Of a stretch of 39,622 bases of DNA, positions 38,907-39,622 are shown piece by piece (the first letter of the stretch is position 1; every line of letters begins with the position of its first letter). Source of the DNA: Gnetum montanum (taxonomy: Eukaryota > Streptophyta > Gnetopsida > Gnetales > Gnetaceae); the NCBI GenBank assembly GCA_015680685.1, contig MNCI01002118.1, forward strand, positions 160,062-199,683. The letters are read 5' to 3'. Under the pieces are notes generated by a model. That model did not search any database and was not told the origin of the DNA. It saw only the letters and a program-made list of their open reading frames with translations. The translations under genes and the position numbers were made by a program.

Positions 38907-39622
38907 AGATAAGAAACTTTTGGTCAACGTGCAATAAACCAAACCTTTCCAAGAGCTTAGGACAGCCAGTACACATGCTATCTCTCTTGATGGACAACCC
39001 TGCTCACTATTTTGGATCTCCTCCTTCCAACTTAGTCGTGGGGGAGATGGCCACCTATGCTAACCATTTTAGGCCCTCAGTTCTTTTTGAATTTTTGTTT
39101 TACACATTCTTTCAACTTTTCTTATTTTTGTTTTACACCATTGTTCATATTTTTACTCTTTCTTTGTTTGCTTGATTACTTTTATTCATCATCCAATAAG
39201 TGCTCATGATGGTGGATTGGATTATATCATATTGGTTGCTAATGTTTGGTTTTCACCTTTGAATTATGATGCTGATATTAAGGTATGGTTCTTTTGGTAA
39301 AATAGGCAAGGAGTCCACACCATCCACTCATCCATATAACTCTATGGTCTCCTTTGGCTTGGAACTGTATAGTCCCTTTTTTCTAAGTAAACTTGTAAAT
39401 GAATTGGTGGCTAGGTGCTTTTCAAACCAAGGAAAGACTCAAAGGATGAAAAGGGTGTGACTTCAAGGAGATTTGATGCATTTGTGCTGGCCATTCTCTT
39501 AGGTGCTTGGATGCTTTTTCTTGGGTTTTCTGCCATTCTGACATTGTTCAAAAATTGGAAAGCTGAGTGAATAAAAATAAGTCTGTGCATGGTGTGGTTT
39601 TCATGCAAAAAAGAAAAAAAAA
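38907..39622 (+). other. Region after the Athila integrase
   Basis: A candidate polypurine tract (GTGGGGGAGATGG, about 39038-39050) follows the integrase by 130 bases, and T-rich sequence follows. No env-like gene or recognisable LTR repeat of 28-1183 is seen before the window ends in an A-rich run. The short frames at 38975, 39266 and 39608 (minus) have no support. Confidence 0.4.

Noticed and set aside
38975-39460. Env-like gene after the Athila integrase
   Set aside because: Expected in some Athila elements, but only short T-rich frames with hydrophobic runs are present and no clear envelope-like feature is seen.

Overview
The window is nuclear DNA of a large, transposon-rich land plant. 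There are no bacterial or host housekeeping genes, and no rRNA or tRNA genes that I can recognise. Nearly everything belongs to three Ty3/gypsy LTR retrotransposons, all old and broken by stop codons. The species cannot be fixed from the sequence.

Layout. (1) An Athila-type element on the + strand forms the outer shell: LTR (to 1183), tRNA-Asp-type primer site (1185-1202), leader and gag remnants (1428-2395), then RT/RNase H (18205-19838), integrase zinc finger (20339-20715, drawn backwards by an assembly flip) and integrase core (37966-38906). That the 5' part and the pol part are one element is an inference. (2) Element A, a Tat/Ogre-type element on the - strand (about 2380-17761), sits between the Athila leader and its RT. 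In its own direction it runs LTR, primer site, gag, protease, an ANTISENSE gene, RT, two RNase H domains, integrase and a tandem array. (3) Element B, same family on the + strand (5' LTR pieces at 19840-20333 and 20777-21022, 3' LTR 36110-37960), is inserted inside the Athila integrase zinc finger and has the same order.

Main discovery. Both A and B carry, between protease and RT and in the opposite orientation to the element, a related eight-exon gene (A: 7099-11521 +; B: 29951-25335 -). Exons 2-3 encode a domain resembling the FCP1/NIF-type HAD phosphatases, with catalytic aspartates replaced in both copies. Exon 4 (1050 and 1053 bp) is a long conserved region I do not recognise, exon 5 is acidic, exon 7 looks coiled-coil and exon 8 is an acidic tail. 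Exon boundaries and most intron phases agree between copies, and each gene has its own TATA box about 130 bp before the ATG. Because the gene is antisense, its introns would not be removed from the element's genomic RNA, so an intron-bearing gene can be carried through retrotransposition. Tandem arrays sharing a core like CCTTAAACTAGCA flank this module and follow pol.

Cautions. Four single Ns mark assembly faults: an inverted, overlapping contig at 12652-12803, another at 19840-20775, and an unmerged 46-bp duplication at 38705. Reading frames across these points should be judged after correction.
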